A program made the position numbers and the translations under genes. DNA of 64,000 nt from NCBI RefSeq assembly GCF_000735525.1, contig NZ_JMPR01000035.1:248001-312000 (forward strand). The letters run 5' to 3'. Shown here piece after piece: positions 47,029 through 56,790 of this stretch. Numbering within the stretch: position 1 is the first letter of the stretch; each line of letters starts with the position of its first letter. The stretch comes from Tatumella ptyseos ATCC 33301. GTDB taxonomy: Bacteria; Pseudomonadota; Gammaproteobacteria; Enterobacterales; Enterobacteriaceae. Below the pieces are notes generated by a model, which saw only the letters and a program-made list of their open reading frames with translations, searched no databases and was not told where the DNA came from.

Positions 47029-47378
47029 AATAAACATCCTGTAAAAAAACGGTGAGAGGCACCGACGTTACCACGTCACATTGCACTTAACTCCGGTACC
47101 GGTCACAGTTCAGGCTTTGCCCGCAGGTCCGGACGGACAGAGACTCGCGGGGGGTTAATCAGGTGCGAGCTGTTCACTGTCCATCGCCATCAGAGCGTTT
47201 TTCTCTGCGTAGGAATTCCTCCGGAAAAACCGGACGTTAGCGATGATTTTCCCGGGAAAGCATTTGCGCAATGCCTATGAAACATTTATTGTTCCTGCGT
47301 CTGACGAACCGCGCGGACATTATTACTCTTCAGTCAGGTTTGTTTTTCACCAATGTCGTGCAGTAACGTCGGGAATTT
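47029..47378. other. Intergenic region, no gene seen
   Basis: About 350 bases between the divergent acid phosphatase and TRIC-like genes. Short frames here lack family features. I see no recognisable operator or hairpin of note. Confidence 0.5.
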
Positions 47379-47996
47379 ATGGACTTTTTTTTACACTTTA
47401 TCGACCTTTTCGGGACCTTTGTCTTTGCCCTGAGTGGCGCTATTGTCGGCGTCAGACATCGTTTTGACTTATTCGGCGTTTTTGCATTAGCGAGTGTCAC
47501 TGCCATCGGTGGCGGCTGTATCAGGGATATTTGTCTCGGCGCGACTCCCCCGCCCGGGCTTGTTAATATCGAGTACTTTTTCTGTATCATTCTGGCGATC
47601 GCCTCCCTCTCCTTCTTTCAGAAACTGGTGTTCTCGTTTGAGAAACCGTCCCTGTTTTTCGATGCGCTCGGTCTGGGTTTTTTCGCGGCATTTGGCGCGA
47701 ATAAGACCTGGCTTTACACACACAGTGTGCAGCTTTCCATTTTGTTAGGCTGTGTCAGTGCCGTGGGCGGTGGGTGCCTGCGGGATATTCTGGTCGGCAA
47801 GACACCGGTGATCTTTACTAAAGAGATTTATGCCAGTGCGGCAATGATTGGGGCTGCGATTGAACTGCTGGGTTCGGCTAATATCATCCCGGAACGCTAC
47901 AGTATTTTGCTGTCGATTTTTGTCTGTACCCTGATCCGGATGGTGTCGCTGAAATACAATATCACGCTGAAAACTATCGCGAATAAATATTTCTGA
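47379..47996 (+). CDS. TRIC-like (UPF0126) membrane protein
   Basis: A 205-residue membrane protein with two repeated halves, each holding the GGG-turn of the family: ASVTAIGGGCIRDI and GCVSAVGGGCLRDILVG. Related to trimeric intracellular cation channels and to E. coli YicG/YadS; some homologues are linked to glycine transport. About seven helices. Role here unknown. Confidence 0.87.
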   Translation: MDFFLHFIDLFGTFVFALSGAIVGVRHRFDLFGVFALASVTAIGGGCIRDICLGATPPPGLVNIEYFFCIILAIASLSFFQKLVFSFEKPSLFFDALGLGFFAAFGANKTWLYTHSVQLSILLGCVSAVGGGCLRDILVGKTPVIFTKEIYASAAMIGAAIELLGSANIIPERYSILLSIFVCTLIRMVSLKYNITLKTIANKYF

Positions 47997-48136
47997 ACGT
48001 TAGTTAATGTCATATTTAACCCTAAATGCGGCGGGTCCCTTTCGGGCTGGTTGTCGCTTTATCCGGGTGTTACTGTAACGACCTCTGAAATTAAGATAAT
48101 TATTGAATACTGACTGTTTTATCTGAGGCGATTATT

Positions 48137-48781
48137 ATGTCTATTGTTGAAGTTGTTAAACAACGTTTTACTACCAAAGCCTACGATGCTTCCCGCAAGA
48201 TTACTGCACAGCAGGAGCAGGAGTTACTGGATATCCTGCGTTACAGTCCGTCATCCCTGAACCTGCAGCCATGGCATTTCTTTGCCATCACCAGCGATGA
48301 AGGCAAAGAGACTATCCTTCCGGGTATCCGTGATTTTAACGCGGCAAAAGTCCGTGATTCAGCGATGGTTGTTGTTTTCACCAGCAAAGATACCCTGGAT
48401 GATGCACAGTTCAGCAAGGTGCAGCAGCAGGAAGATCTGGACGGTCGCTTTAAAGATGAAGAGACTAAAAACGCCAACGATAAGGGACGCCGTAATTATA
48501 TCGCTGCCTATGGTGGCTCAGATGAAGACCTTCGCTACTGGATGGAGCGCCAGACTTATATCTCTCTGGGCTTCCTGCTGCTGGGGGCCGCGGCGATGGG
48601 GCTGAATGCCACTCCTATTGAAGGTATTGATCCGGTGCTGCTGGATGAACGCCTGGGACTTAAAGAGAAAGGGCTACACAGTCTGGCCGTCGTCGCTATC
48701 GGCCATAACAGCGAGAAAGATTTTAATGCATCGCTGCCAAAATCACGTTTAAGTGAAGAGACTGTGATCACCCGCCTGTGA
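48137..48781 (+). CDS. nfsB: Oxygen-insensitive NAD(P)H nitroreductase
   Basis: A 214-residue FMN nitroreductase, close in length to E. coli NfsB (217). Seen: RFTTKAYDASRKI, LRYSPSSLNLQPWHFF for FMN binding, and ATPIEGIDPVLLDERLGL. Reduces nitroaromatics and quinones by two electrons. GAGGCG precedes the ATG. Confidence 0.93.
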   Translation: MSIVEVVKQRFTTKAYDASRKITAQQEQELLDILRYSPSSLNLQPWHFFAITSDEGKETILPGIRDFNAAKVRDSAMVVVFTSKDTLDDAQFSKVQQQEDLDGRFKDEETKNANDKGRRNYIAAYGGSDEDLRYWMERQTYISLGFLLLGAAAMGLNATPIEGIDPVLLDERLGLKEKGLHSLAVVAIGHNSEKDFNASLPKSRLSEETVITRL

Positions 48782-49320
48782 TCTGATAGTCTGCCGCTCC
48801 CTGCCCGGCAGGGGCGGCTTGACTACCAGGTCTCCGCACACACAATCCCGGAGTGTTGCCTTGCGGCCTTATTTCCCGGGACCACCACTGAACCTGCATC
48901 TTCTGTTGTCATCCTTCCACCGTCACTGCTTTCTGTCATGGCTGCTGATGCACTGCGTGACCCGCCCCGTCTTTAGCAGGGATGGTCCATTGTTGCCGAT
49001 TTTTCCCGTTCGCGGTTGTCTCTGATATGCCGTTCTGAGCGAGCCTGCCCCCTCAATGTTAACGATTTGTTTAACACAGACAGATAAACAGCATAAAATG
49101 TTGTTTCTTTGCATAAACCCTGATGATCCCCTGAGCGTAATAAGTTTTTTTTATTTTGCCTCTTTCCAGTCGGTGAAAAACGCGCTTTTATATAGTCATG
49201 AGCCGGCAGGTTATCGCACTGCACATCGCAAAAAACATAGTGTCCGGGGTATCCGACCCGTCTCACCTCAATCCGGCTGTGGGCTTGAAACAGAATGAAA
49301 AATAAAGGCAGAAAGGATAG
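48782..49320. other. Intergenic region between nfsB and dld
   Basis: About 540 bases without a supported gene. It contains the nfsB hairpin at 48793-48818 and an inverted repeat TGTTAA-N8-TTAACA at 49057-49076 of unknown use. The AT-rich part after 49050 probably holds the dld promoter. Confidence 0.5.
48793..48818 (+). terminator. Probable nfsB terminator
   Basis: Strong GC-rich hairpin with arms GCCGCTCCCTGCC and GGCAGGGGCGGC, ten bases after the nfsB stop. The T-run is weak (TTGACT). Confidence 0.5.
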
Positions 49321-51018
49321 ATGAATAACCGTCAGGAGCTGACCCGCAAGCTGCACGAAATCGCGGGAGAAAAACAGGTTTTACTGAGTGAAGACGATAA
49401 GGCCTTTTACACCAAAGGATTCCGCGTCGGTCAGGGTGAAGCACTGGCCGTGGTACTGCCACAGACGCTGTTACAGCTCTGGCAATTGTTAGAAGTTTGT
49501 GTTGCCGAAGATGTTATCATTCTGATGCAGGCCTCCAATACCGGCGTCACCGGAGGTTCAACCCCGGACGGTAATGATTACGACCGCGATATTGTCATTA
49601 TCAGCACCCGTTTACTGACCGGGGTTCAGGTCATTGATGATCACCAACAGGTTATCGCTTTTCCGGGCACGACCCTCACCGAGCTTGAAGACACCCTGAA
49701 GCCTCTGCAGCGTGAACCCCATTCGGTGATCGGTTCCTCCTGTATCGGCGCGTCTGTCATTGGCGGGTTATGTAATAACTCCGGGGGCTCGCTGATCCGT
49801 CGTGGTCCGGCATTTACAGAAAAATCGCTGTTTGCCCGCATTACTGATGACGGACATCTTGAACTGGTTAACCATCTGGGTATTGAGCTGGGCGATACTC
49901 CGGAGAGGATCATTAATGCGCTGGAGACACGCGAATACACGACCGGCGATGCTGCCGACTGGCAGGGTAAAATCTGGGCAGATGATTATTCTGAACAACT
50001 GCGCGATACTCATGCGGCATCACCGGCCAGATTCAACGGCGATAAACGTTATCTGTATGACAGTGCGGGATGTGCCGGAAAAGTGGTCGTCTTTGCCGCA
50101 CGTTTGCCGACGTTTGCCGCCAGCGAAGCTACCCGTACCTTCTATATCGGCAGCAATGATGAAAGCGAACTGATCGGTTTACGCCGTTTTCTGCTGGAAA
50201 AAATGGATGAACTGCCCTTACAGGCGGAATATATTCACGCCGGTGCGTTTGACCTGACATTGCGTTACGCAAAACATATGTATCTGGCCATCCGTAAGCT
50301 GGGGCCGCAGGCCATTCCCGGTTTAATGGCCAACAAAGCGCGCTGGGATGTGCGGATCAGACATGCCCGTTTTCTGCCGCATAATTTTACCGATAAGCTG
50401 ATCCAGGGCTTTAATCAGATAACCCCCTCGTTTATCGCACCGCGGATCATGGATTACCGCCGGCGCTTTGTGCACCATCTGATGATTAAAATTGAAGCCC
50501 GTCAGGCTGAACAACTGACGGCATTGCTTGAGGAGTATTTCAGCCAGCGTCCGGGGGAATATTTCCTGTGCGATGACCGGGAAGCTGCCGATGCCTTTCT
50601 GATCCGTTTCGCGGTGGGCGGCTGTACCATCTCCTACTGTGACTACCTCGGCTATGATACCAACCAGCGATTAATTGCTTTTGACGTGGCTCTGCGCCGT
50701 AATGATGACCAGTGGCGGATCCATCTGCCACCTCATCTTGCGGCGCAGGTCCAGGCCGATTCCTGTTGCGGGCATTTCTTTTGCTTTGTGAACCACCAGG
50801 ATTACGTCCTTAAAGCCGGGGTGGATGCGAAGAAATTCAAACAGGAGGTGATGGAGTATCTGGAACAGCGTGGTGCCCGCTATCCTGCGGAGCACAATGT
50901 CGGGCACCTGTATCAGGCGTCCTGTGAACATGAACAACACTGGCGTGAACTGGATCCGACCAATACCTGCAACCCGGGGATTGGGAAAACCAGCCGTAAA
51001 AAATTCTGGGGCAAGTAA
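49321..51018 (+). CDS. dld: Quinone-dependent D-lactate dehydrogenase
   Basis: A 565-residue FAD-binding peripheral membrane enzyme that oxidises D-lactate to pyruvate and feeds electrons to quinone. It follows E. coli Dld closely: YDRDIVIISTRLL, REPHSVIGSSCIGASVIGG, NNSGGSLI, RYPAEHNVGHLY and NPGIGKTS. AAAGGAT precedes the ATG. Convergent with pqqF. Confidence 0.94.
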   Translation: MNNRQELTRKLHEIAGEKQVLLSEDDKAFYTKGFRVGQGEALAVVLPQTLLQLWQLLEVCVAEDVIILMQASNTGVTGGSTPDGNDYDRDIVIISTRLLTGVQVIDDHQQVIAFPGTTLTELEDTLKPLQREPHSVIGSSCIGASVIGGLCNNSGGSLIRRGPAFTEKSLFARITDDGHLELVNHLGIELGDTPERIINALETREYTTGDAADWQGKIWADDYSEQLRDTHAASPARFNGDKRYLYDSAGCAGKVVVFAARLPTFAASEATRTFYIGSNDESELIGLRRFLLEKMDELPLQAEYIHAGAFDLTLRYAKHMYLAIRKLGPQAIPGLMANKARWDVRIRHARFLPHNFTDKLIQGFNQITPSFIAPRIMDYRRRFVHHLMIKIEARQAEQLTALLEEYFSQRPGEYFLCDDREAADAFLIRFAVGGCTISYCDYLGYDTNQRLIAFDVALRRNDDQWRIHLPPHLAAQVQADSCCGHFFCFVNHQDYVLKAGVDAKKFKQEVMEYLEQRGARYPAEHNVGHLYQASCEHEQHWRELDPTNTCNPGIGKTSRKKFWGK

Positions 51019-51036
51019 CTTCATCCGAAAGTTTGC

Positions 51037-51062
51037 CTGCGGCCGGAGATCACCGGCCGCAG
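51037..51062. terminator. Hairpin between dld and pqqF
   Basis: Perfect ten-base stem CTGCGGCCGG / CCGGCCGCAG with a six-base loop at the convergent ends of dld and pqqF. No T-run follows on either strand, so it may stabilise 3' ends or act with Rho. Confidence 0.55.
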
Positions 51063-53416
51063 CTCAGGATCTCCGCACGGGCCACGGCGTCTTCCAGCCA
51101 CTGATGTAACTGTTGCAGTTGCCGGACAGAGACGCGGTCATGCAATGCCGGCCGGTGTCCCCCGGCCATCTGACTCTGTAATTCGCTGGCCATCGCGTCT
51201 GCCGGCAATACACTGGCGGGCGCTTCAGCCCGCAACCCGCCCCCCTCAGTCATTTGCATGATTTGTTCACGGACACGGCCGAAAAACTGACGGCACCATG
51301 CGGCCAGTTGTGCGCAATCATAGCGTGGCGATTGCAGTGCACAAAGGATCCCCTGACGATCCGCAAACGATTCAAAACGGCAGGAAACCACGTACCCTGC
51401 CGAGAGTTCTTCCCGCAACCATTGATAAAACGCAGGCTGATAAATGGCCCCCAACTGTCGTGCTGCCGCCAGCTCAGCAGGCAGTTCGCTGTCCAGAGGC
51501 AGGAAGAATAGTAAGGCATTATCCCCGTCCCTTTCCGGCAGGTGGTGCGCTTCCCCCTTCAGTGGCGGCAGGATTGACTGTTCCTGTTGTAACAGCAGCG
51601 TCTGTTGCAGAAAGTGACTGATCAGCGAAAAAAGCGCGTCATCCTGACAGCGGACAATACAGGACCAGACCGGGGTTGGTTGTGTTACGGCCAGTCGTTG
51701 CGGGAACTCTGCCAGTAAACGACGGATCAGAATTTCCTGCGTTGTATCTTCGGCCATGACGGACGCCGAAAGATCCGGCCAAAGCGAGCAAAGCAGCCGG
51801 ATAAGTTCCGCAGCCTCACCGGCTGCCGGTAACATCATTCTGACCTGAGGCACGCCCTGGTAAAGTGCCACACTGGCCTCGCCTCCGGCATGCCTGACAC
51901 GGCTTATCCAGGGGTGCAGACGGTATCTGAGCTGTGAGAGTTGCGCCCCGGTCAGGGTCATACCGCGTACAGGCCGAAGGATTATGCCCGCCTCTGCACC
52001 AGGTATTTCTGAACGATAGCAGAGCGGGCCGTCCGCCGGTCCCTGCAGAGAAGCCTCCGGCAGCGAACGTGCCTGTGCCGGACGGACGGTTTGCGGATAG
52101 AAAACAAAGTCCGGTGCCGGCTCAGGTGAAACGTCACTGATCTCCGGTGCCGGCGACCACCGGCACAGGAAGCCGCGGGCTGTCGTGACCTGCCCTCCCT
52201 CTGAAGGTTCAGTCTGCAATTCACACGGGGACGTGCTGAGCAATGCCTCTGCCAGTGCAGTAATATCTGCGGTATCTCCGGCCTCCCCGCTGGCAACCTT
52301 TCTGACCTGTTCCATCGGACTGAGACGCAGAAAATCCTGCCGGGCCAGCCGTACGTAATGCGCCTGTTGTTGCGGGCTGAGACAACACACCTGTGCCAGC
52401 CAGTGACGAAACAGACGGTTGAGGTCGCCTGCCGGATGTGGCGGACCCGCGGGCCGGGTCAGCCGGATCAGTAACCACAAATAGCCCGGGGCCGCACTGA
52501 CCACTTCTGCGGCACTGTGATGACACAGCCCCAGCCTGCGCCCGGCATCAATAAAGGATCCTGGTGCCGCATCACTCAGCAGTGCCTGTAATAAGGGAAC
52601 CGCCGCCAGCAGTCGGCTCTGCGGGTCGGCAAGCAGATAACTCAGACAGTGCTGCCCTTCACCGGCCACATGTAACACCACCGGGATCTGCCGCTCGTTC
52701 ACCGGCACCGGGGCCCGGGCGGGGAATGGCAGCGTCCGGCAGGCGTTCAGCGGCAGGAGCCCGGACAATCCGGCCTGTGACAGGGCCTCTGTCAGGGCGG
52801 CGGACAAGTCTGTCAGGGACAGCGGCGCACGGATGATCAGGCAGAGATTGCCGGGAGAGTAATATTGCTGATGAAAAGTCAGTAACGCCTGACGCAGGGC
52901 GGGAAGGTCACCGTCCAGGCTCTGCCGGTTACCGGCCACAAAACGACGGAATGCCGGGGGCTGGCCGATACCGGTAGCCAGTAACGCATTGATCAGGGTC
53001 GGCGTATGGCGGCTCAGCATGCCATATTCCGCATCAATGACCGGAATTTCGCGCCGAATAGCGTCAGCAGAAAATTCCGGTGACAATGCCATATCCAGCA
53101 ACCGGGCGAGACCGGCGCTCAGTTCGTCTGACCGGACATCAAAATAATAAAGCGTCCTGCAGGCTTCTGTAGTGGCATTCACACGGCCGTGGCGGGCTGC
53201 CACCCAGGGCATTAACCGCTGCGCGCCGGGAAAGCGCATCCCCCCCTGGAACAGTAAATGCTCCAGCAGATGCGCTAAGCCCGGCCAGCGGGCGGGTTCA
53301 TGGTGACTGCCGGCATCCACCCGCAGGCAAACCGCCGAGGCAGACAGGTCAGCCACCGACTGTAGCTGAACCGCCATGCCGTTGCTGAGGTAATACAGGG
53401 ACGAGGACTCACTCAT
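51050..53416 (-). CDS. pqqF: PqqF, M16 metalloprotease of PQQ biosynthesis
   Basis: A 788-residue insulinase-type (M16) protease. The inverted zinc motif HLLEH is at residues 49-53, with the later Glu expected near 130. It is the protease assigned to cutting the cross-linked Glu-Tyr from PqqA in enteric PQQ producers. It starts four bases after pqqE and ends the operon. The C-terminal half is divergent, as is usual for PqqF. Confidence 0.92.
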   Translation of the reverse strand: MSESSSLYYLSNGMAVQLQSVADLSASAVCLRVDAGSHHEPARWPGLAHLLEHLLFQGGMRFPGAQRLMPWVAARHGRVNATTEACRTLYYFDVRSDELSAGLARLLDMALSPEFSADAIRREIPVIDAEYGMLSRHTPTLINALLATGIGQPPAFRRFVAGNRQSLDGDLPALRQALLTFHQQYYSPGNLCLIIRAPLSLTDLSAALTEALSQAGLSGLLPLNACRTLPFPARAPVPVNERQIPVVLHVAGEGQHCLSYLLADPQSRLLAAVPLLQALLSDAAPGSFIDAGRRLGLCHHSAAEVVSAAPGYLWLLIRLTRPAGPPHPAGDLNRLFRHWLAQVCCLSPQQQAHYVRLARQDFLRLSPMEQVRKVASGEAGDTADITALAEALLSTSPCELQTEPSEGGQVTTARGFLCRWSPAPEISDVSPEPAPDFVFYPQTVRPAQARSLPEASLQGPADGPLCYRSEIPGAEAGIILRPVRGMTLTGAQLSQLRYRLHPWISRVRHAGGEASVALYQGVPQVRMMLPAAGEAAELIRLLCSLWPDLSASVMAEDTTQEILIRRLLAEFPQRLAVTQPTPVWSCIVRCQDDALFSLISHFLQQTLLLQQEQSILPPLKGEAHHLPERDGDNALLFFLPLDSELPAELAAARQLGAIYQPAFYQWLREELSAGYVVSCRFESFADRQGILCALQSPRYDCAQLAAWCRQFFGRVREQIMQMTEGGGLRAEAPASVLPADAMASELQSQMAGGHRPALHDRVSVRQLQQLHQWLEDAVARAEILSCGR

Positions 53417-53420
53417 CCGG

Positions 53421-54560
53421 TTACCCGCGGGAGGTGAAGATCACCTTCGAGTTTTTCTGATTTCGGAACTGCAGTTGTGCAATACGAATATCACTGCAAT
53501 CGGCTTCACGCCGCGCCTGCAGGATTTTATCGTGATGAGCCGATTTACTGCACACCGGGTCCGCATTGTCTGCGTTGCCGGTCAGCATAAACGCCTGACA
53601 GCGACAGCCTCCGAAGTCTTTCTCTTTCTCATCGCAGGAGCGGCAGGGTTCCGGCATCCAGTCATAGCCCCGGTAGCGGTTAAAGCCAAAGGACTGATAC
53701 CAGATGTGCTGCAAGCTGTTATCCAGCACCGACGGAAACTCTATCGGTAACTGACGGGCGCTGTGACAGGGTAACGCAGTACCGTCCGGCGTCACGTTCA
53801 TAAAAATTGCGCCCCAGCCTCCCATGCACCCTTTCGGGCGTTCTTCATAGTAGTCCGGCGTCACAAATAACAGATTGGTCAGATTGCCGTCGGCCTGCAT
53901 CTTCTCGCGATAACGCTTCACCACCGCTTCTGCCCGCGCAATCTGGTCACGGGTCGGTAATAACCCTTCCCTGTTCAGTTGGGCCCAGCCATAAAACTGG
54001 CAGGTGGCTAATTCAACATCATCGGCCTCCAGCTGAATACAAAGCTCAATGATGCGGTCGATCTGATCAATATTATGCCGGTGCAGAACAAAGTTAAGCA
54101 CCATCGGATAGCCATGGGCTTTGATTGCTTTCGCCATTTCCAGTTTCTGATGGAAGGCTTTTTCCGAGCCCGCCAGTGCGGCATTCAGCGTTTCATCACT
54201 GGCCTGGAAACTGATCTGGATGTGGTCCAGTCCCGCTTCTGCAAAGGTATCCAGTTTTTTACGTGTCAGCCCGATACCGGAAGTGATCAGATTGGTGTAG
54301 AACCCCAGCTCACGTGCCCCGGCAATCAGTTCCGGCAGGTCTTTACGCACTAAAGGCTCCCCGCCGGAAAAACCGAGTTGTACACTGCCCATCTCGCGTG
54401 CCTGACGAAAAACGGTCAGCCACTGCTCTGTAGTCAGCTCAGACTGCTCTTTGGCAAAGTCGAGCGGGTTCGAGCAGTACGGGCATTGCAGCGGACACCG
54501 GTAGGTCAGCTCCGCCAGTAACCAGAGCGGCGCTTTAATCTCAGGATTAATTTGCGTCAT
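53421..54560 (-). CDS. pqqE: PqqE, radical SAM enzyme of PQQ biosynthesis
   Basis: A 379-residue radical SAM/SPASM enzyme that makes the carbon-carbon bond between Glu and Tyr of PqqA, with PqqD as chaperone. The SAM cluster motif CPLQCPYC gives Cys22, Cys26 and Cys29; GFSGGEPL follows. SPASM cysteines are in [16 protein letters not shown]. The ATG at 54560 ([11 protein letters not shown]) aligns with PqqE proteins and overlaps the pqqD end by 14 bases. Confidence 0.95.
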   Translation of the reverse strand: MTQINPEIKAPLWLLAELTYRCPLQCPYCSNPLDFAKEQSELTTEQWLTVFRQAREMGSVQLGFSGGEPLVRKDLPELIAGARELGFYTNLITSGIGLTRKKLDTFAEAGLDHIQISFQASDETLNAALAGSEKAFHQKLEMAKAIKAHGYPMVLNFVLHRHNIDQIDRIIELCIQLEADDVELATCQFYGWAQLNREGLLPTRDQIARAEAVVKRYREKMQADGNLTNLLFVTPDYYEERPKGCMGGWGAIFMNVTPDGTALPCHSARQLPIEFPSVLDNSLQHIWYQSFGFNRYRGYDWMPEPCRSCDEKEKDFGGCRCQAFMLTGNADNADPVCSKSAHHDKILQARREADCSDIRIAQLQFRNQKNSKVIFTSRG

Positions 54561-54828
54561 GGAACATGATCCATTTCTGCTTACCGGCCGCCTGCAGGAA
54601 ATCGACAACATCGTCATCCACTCCGCCGGCCTCCGGAAAGCGCTGATTCAGCAGGTCGATAATCTGTGCCACTGTCCGTTGACCATCCACCTGTTCCAGG
54701 ATCATCGCCGCAGTTTCATTCAGTTTCGCCATGCCTTCCGGGTAAAGAATGACGTGACAATCCTGAGTGGCTTCCCATTGCATGCGATATCCGCGGCGGA
54801 ACATCACCACCGATTGTTCAAAACTCAT
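54547..54828 (-). CDS. pqqD: PqqD, PqqA peptide chaperone
   Basis: A 93-residue PqqD that binds the precursor peptide PqqA and delivers it to PqqE. Seen: [23 protein letters not shown] and [18 protein letters not shown], typical RiPP-recognition-element sequence. It starts two bases after pqqC and overlaps pqqE. Confidence 0.95.
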   Translation of the reverse strand: MSFEQSVVMFRRGYRMQWEATQDCHVILYPEGMAKLNETAAMILEQVDGQRTVAQIIDLLNQRFPEAGGVDDDVVDFLQAAGKQKWIMFHDAN

Positions 54829-54830
54829 GG

Positions 54831-55586
54831 TTATACCAGTCGGGTTGTGTGCCAGACCGGCTGATCTGTCACGGTATGATAAGGAGGGCGTTGCAGACTG
54901 TAGGCCATGGTCATGGCATCCAGCATCGTCCAGAGAATATCCAGCTTGAACTGCAGGATTTCCAGCATCCGGTTCTGTTTATCTGCGGTATCGAAGTGCT
55001 CCAGCGCCAGTGCCAGACCATGTTCAACATCACGGCGGGCCTGACTCAGACGACTGCGGAAATAGAAGTAACCTTCCTCTTTGATCCACGGATAATGCTG
55101 AGGCCAGCTATCCAGACGGGACTGGTGAATTTGCGGGGCAAACAGTTCCGTCAGAGAGCTGCAGGCGGCCTCTTCCCAGCTGGCGCGGCGGGCAAAATTC
55201 ACATACGCATCGACCGCGAAACGAACACCGGGTAAAACATGTTTTTCAGAAAGTAAATCTTCACGCGATAACCCCACCGCTTCACCGAGCTGTAACCAGG
55301 CTTCGATCCCGCCTTCACTGCCGTCTGCACCGTCATGGTCAAGGATACGCTGTACCCACTTACGTCGGGTCGCCGGGTCCGGGCAGTTCGCCATTATTGC
55401 CGCATCTTTCAGCGGAATGTTGGTCTGATAATAGAAGCGGTTCGCAACCCAGCCCTGGATCTGTTCACGGGTCGCCTGGCCGTTGTGCATAGCGATATGG
55501 TAAGGGTGATAAATATGGTAACAGGCACCTTTATCCCGCAATGCCTGTTCAAAAGCCTGCTTGCTCAGGGTGGTAGTGATCGTCAT
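54831..55586 (-). CDS. pqqC: PqqC, pyrroloquinoline-quinone synthase
   Basis: A 251-residue cofactor-free oxidase, exactly the usual length, that performs the final ring closure and eight-electron oxidation to PQQ. Seen: [40 protein letters not shown] and [18 protein letters not shown]. It starts three bases after the pqqB stop. Confidence 0.96.
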   Translation of the reverse strand: MTITTTLSKQAFEQALRDKGACYHIYHPYHIAMHNGQATREQIQGWVANRFYYQTNIPLKDAAIMANCPDPATRRKWVQRILDHDGADGSEGGIEAWLQLGEAVGLSREDLLSEKHVLPGVRFAVDAYVNFARRASWEEAACSSLTELFAPQIHQSRLDSWPQHYPWIKEEGYFYFRSRLSQARRDVEHGLALALEHFDTADKQNRMLEILQFKLDILWTMLDAMTMAYSLQRPPYHTVTDQPVWHTTRLV

Positions 55587-55589
55587 GGA

Positions 55590-56507
55590 TTAATCCTGTA
55601 GCTGTATCGCCATTCCGTCCCAACTCACCTCAATGCCCTGCTGTTGCAGGAACCGGCGCTGGGGCGAATCCTCATTGAGGATGGGATTGGTGTTGTTAAT
55701 ATGAATAAGAATTTTACGACTGGCAGGTAAAGCCGCCAGCAGTGTCATCAGCCCCTGCTCTTCGGCGAGTGCCAGATGACCCATTGCCCGGCCGGTGTTT
55801 TTACCGACGCCGGTGCTTAGTAATTCATCATCCTGCCAGACGGTGCCATCGATTAACAGGCAGTCGGCTTTTTTCAGCCAGGGCAGGATCACATCATCCG
55901 GCTCACCCAGCCCGGGGGCATAGAATAATGATTTGCCGTTTGCTTTGTTTTCAATGAACAACGCGACATTGTGTCCGGGCAGAGGACGATCACGGTAAGG
56001 TGAGTATGGCGGTGCATTACTGAGAATAGGCACCGCGGTAAATGTCAGATTACCGCAGACCGTTACGCTGAAGGGTTCAAGCGGACGAATGGCATGGTGC
56101 TGCAGACCACCATTCCAGTGCTCCAGCATCGGGAAGACCGGAAAACCGGTACTAAGATCCTGATGAACTTCGTCTGTACACCAGACACGGTGCGGACAGC
56201 CTTCACGCAGGCTTAAAAGCCCGGTGGTATGGTCTATCTGGCTATCGGTCAGAATAATATCCCCGATGGCGGTCCCGCGCAGTACACCGCGTTTTACCAG
56301 CTCAGGGGTCATGAAAATTTGTCGGGAGATATCCGGAGAGGCGTTACATAAGACCCAGTCTTCACCGTTATCACTGACAATGATTGAAGACTGTGTCCTG
56401 GCGTGAGCATTGATGGTACCGTCACGCAGCCCTTTACAGTTGCTGCAATTACAGTTCCACTGCGGGAAACCACCACCGGCAGCAGAGCCCAGCACTTTGA
56501 TAAACAT
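55590..56507 (-). CDS. pqqB: PqqB, metallo-beta-lactamase-fold PQQ enzyme
   Basis: A 305-residue MBL-fold protein, an iron-dependent oxygenase thought to hydroxylate the Glu-Tyr intermediate. Start [19 protein letters not shown] and the zinc-like CNCSNCKG are family hallmarks; [10 protein letters not shown] replaces the usual HxHxDH. It lies 60 bases after pqqA, with a hairpin between. Confidence 0.95.
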   Translation of the reverse strand: MFIKVLGSAAGGGFPQWNCNCSNCKGLRDGTINAHARTQSSIIVSDNGEDWVLCNASPDISRQIFMTPELVKRGVLRGTAIGDIILTDSQIDHTTGLLSLREGCPHRVWCTDEVHQDLSTGFPVFPMLEHWNGGLQHHAIRPLEPFSVTVCGNLTFTAVPILSNAPPYSPYRDRPLPGHNVALFIENKANGKSLFYAPGLGEPDDVILPWLKKADCLLIDGTVWQDDELLSTGVGKNTGRAMGHLALAEEQGLMTLLAALPASRKILIHINNTNPILNEDSPQRRFLQQQGIEVSWDGMAIQLQD

Positions 56508-56528
56508 AAAATACTCTTTACTGAAGGT

Positions 56529-56553
56529 AAGTGCCGCCCGAAAGCGGCCACTT
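56529..56553 (-). promoter_or_regulatory. pqqA-pqqB intercistronic hairpin
   Basis: On the minus strand AAGTGGCCGC pairs with GCGGCACTT across a short loop, with one bulge. There is no T-run, so it is not a plain terminator. It may trim or attenuate the message so that the pqqA peptide template is made in excess over pqqB-F. Confidence 0.55.
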
Positions 56554-56567
56554 ATGACACCGGATAA

Positions 56568-56639
56568 TTAACGGTTAGAAATGTACAGAGTCACTTCCAT
56601 ACCCAGGCGCATATCTACGAATTCAGGTTTTTTCCACAT
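56568..56639 (-). CDS. pqqA: PqqA, PQQ precursor peptide
   Basis: A 23-residue ribosomal precursor peptide, too short for ordinary gene calling. Start MWKKPEFVDMRLGME and ending LYISNR. The cross-linked pair is Glu15 and Tyr19 in the E-x3-Y motif, the backbone of PQQ. First gene of the leftward pqqABCDEF operon. Confidence 0.97.
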   Translation of the reverse strand: MWKKPEFVDMRLGMEVTLYISNR

Positions 56640-56790
56640 AATAATGACCTTAATACTTAAAATGTTAATGTCCGAAAAATAGCCTGCGACCGGGTGCTGC
56701 CCGGGTTTCCCGGAACACCCCCCCTTCACAAGGCCGATAAATGTTGCGCCTTTGTCAAGCAGAGGTCAATGAAAAGATGACTAAATTCTT

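Noticed and set aside
49057-49076. TGTTAA-N8-TTAACA before dld as a named operator
   Set aside because: It does not fit FNR, Fur or PdhR patterns well enough; noted only as an inverted repeat.
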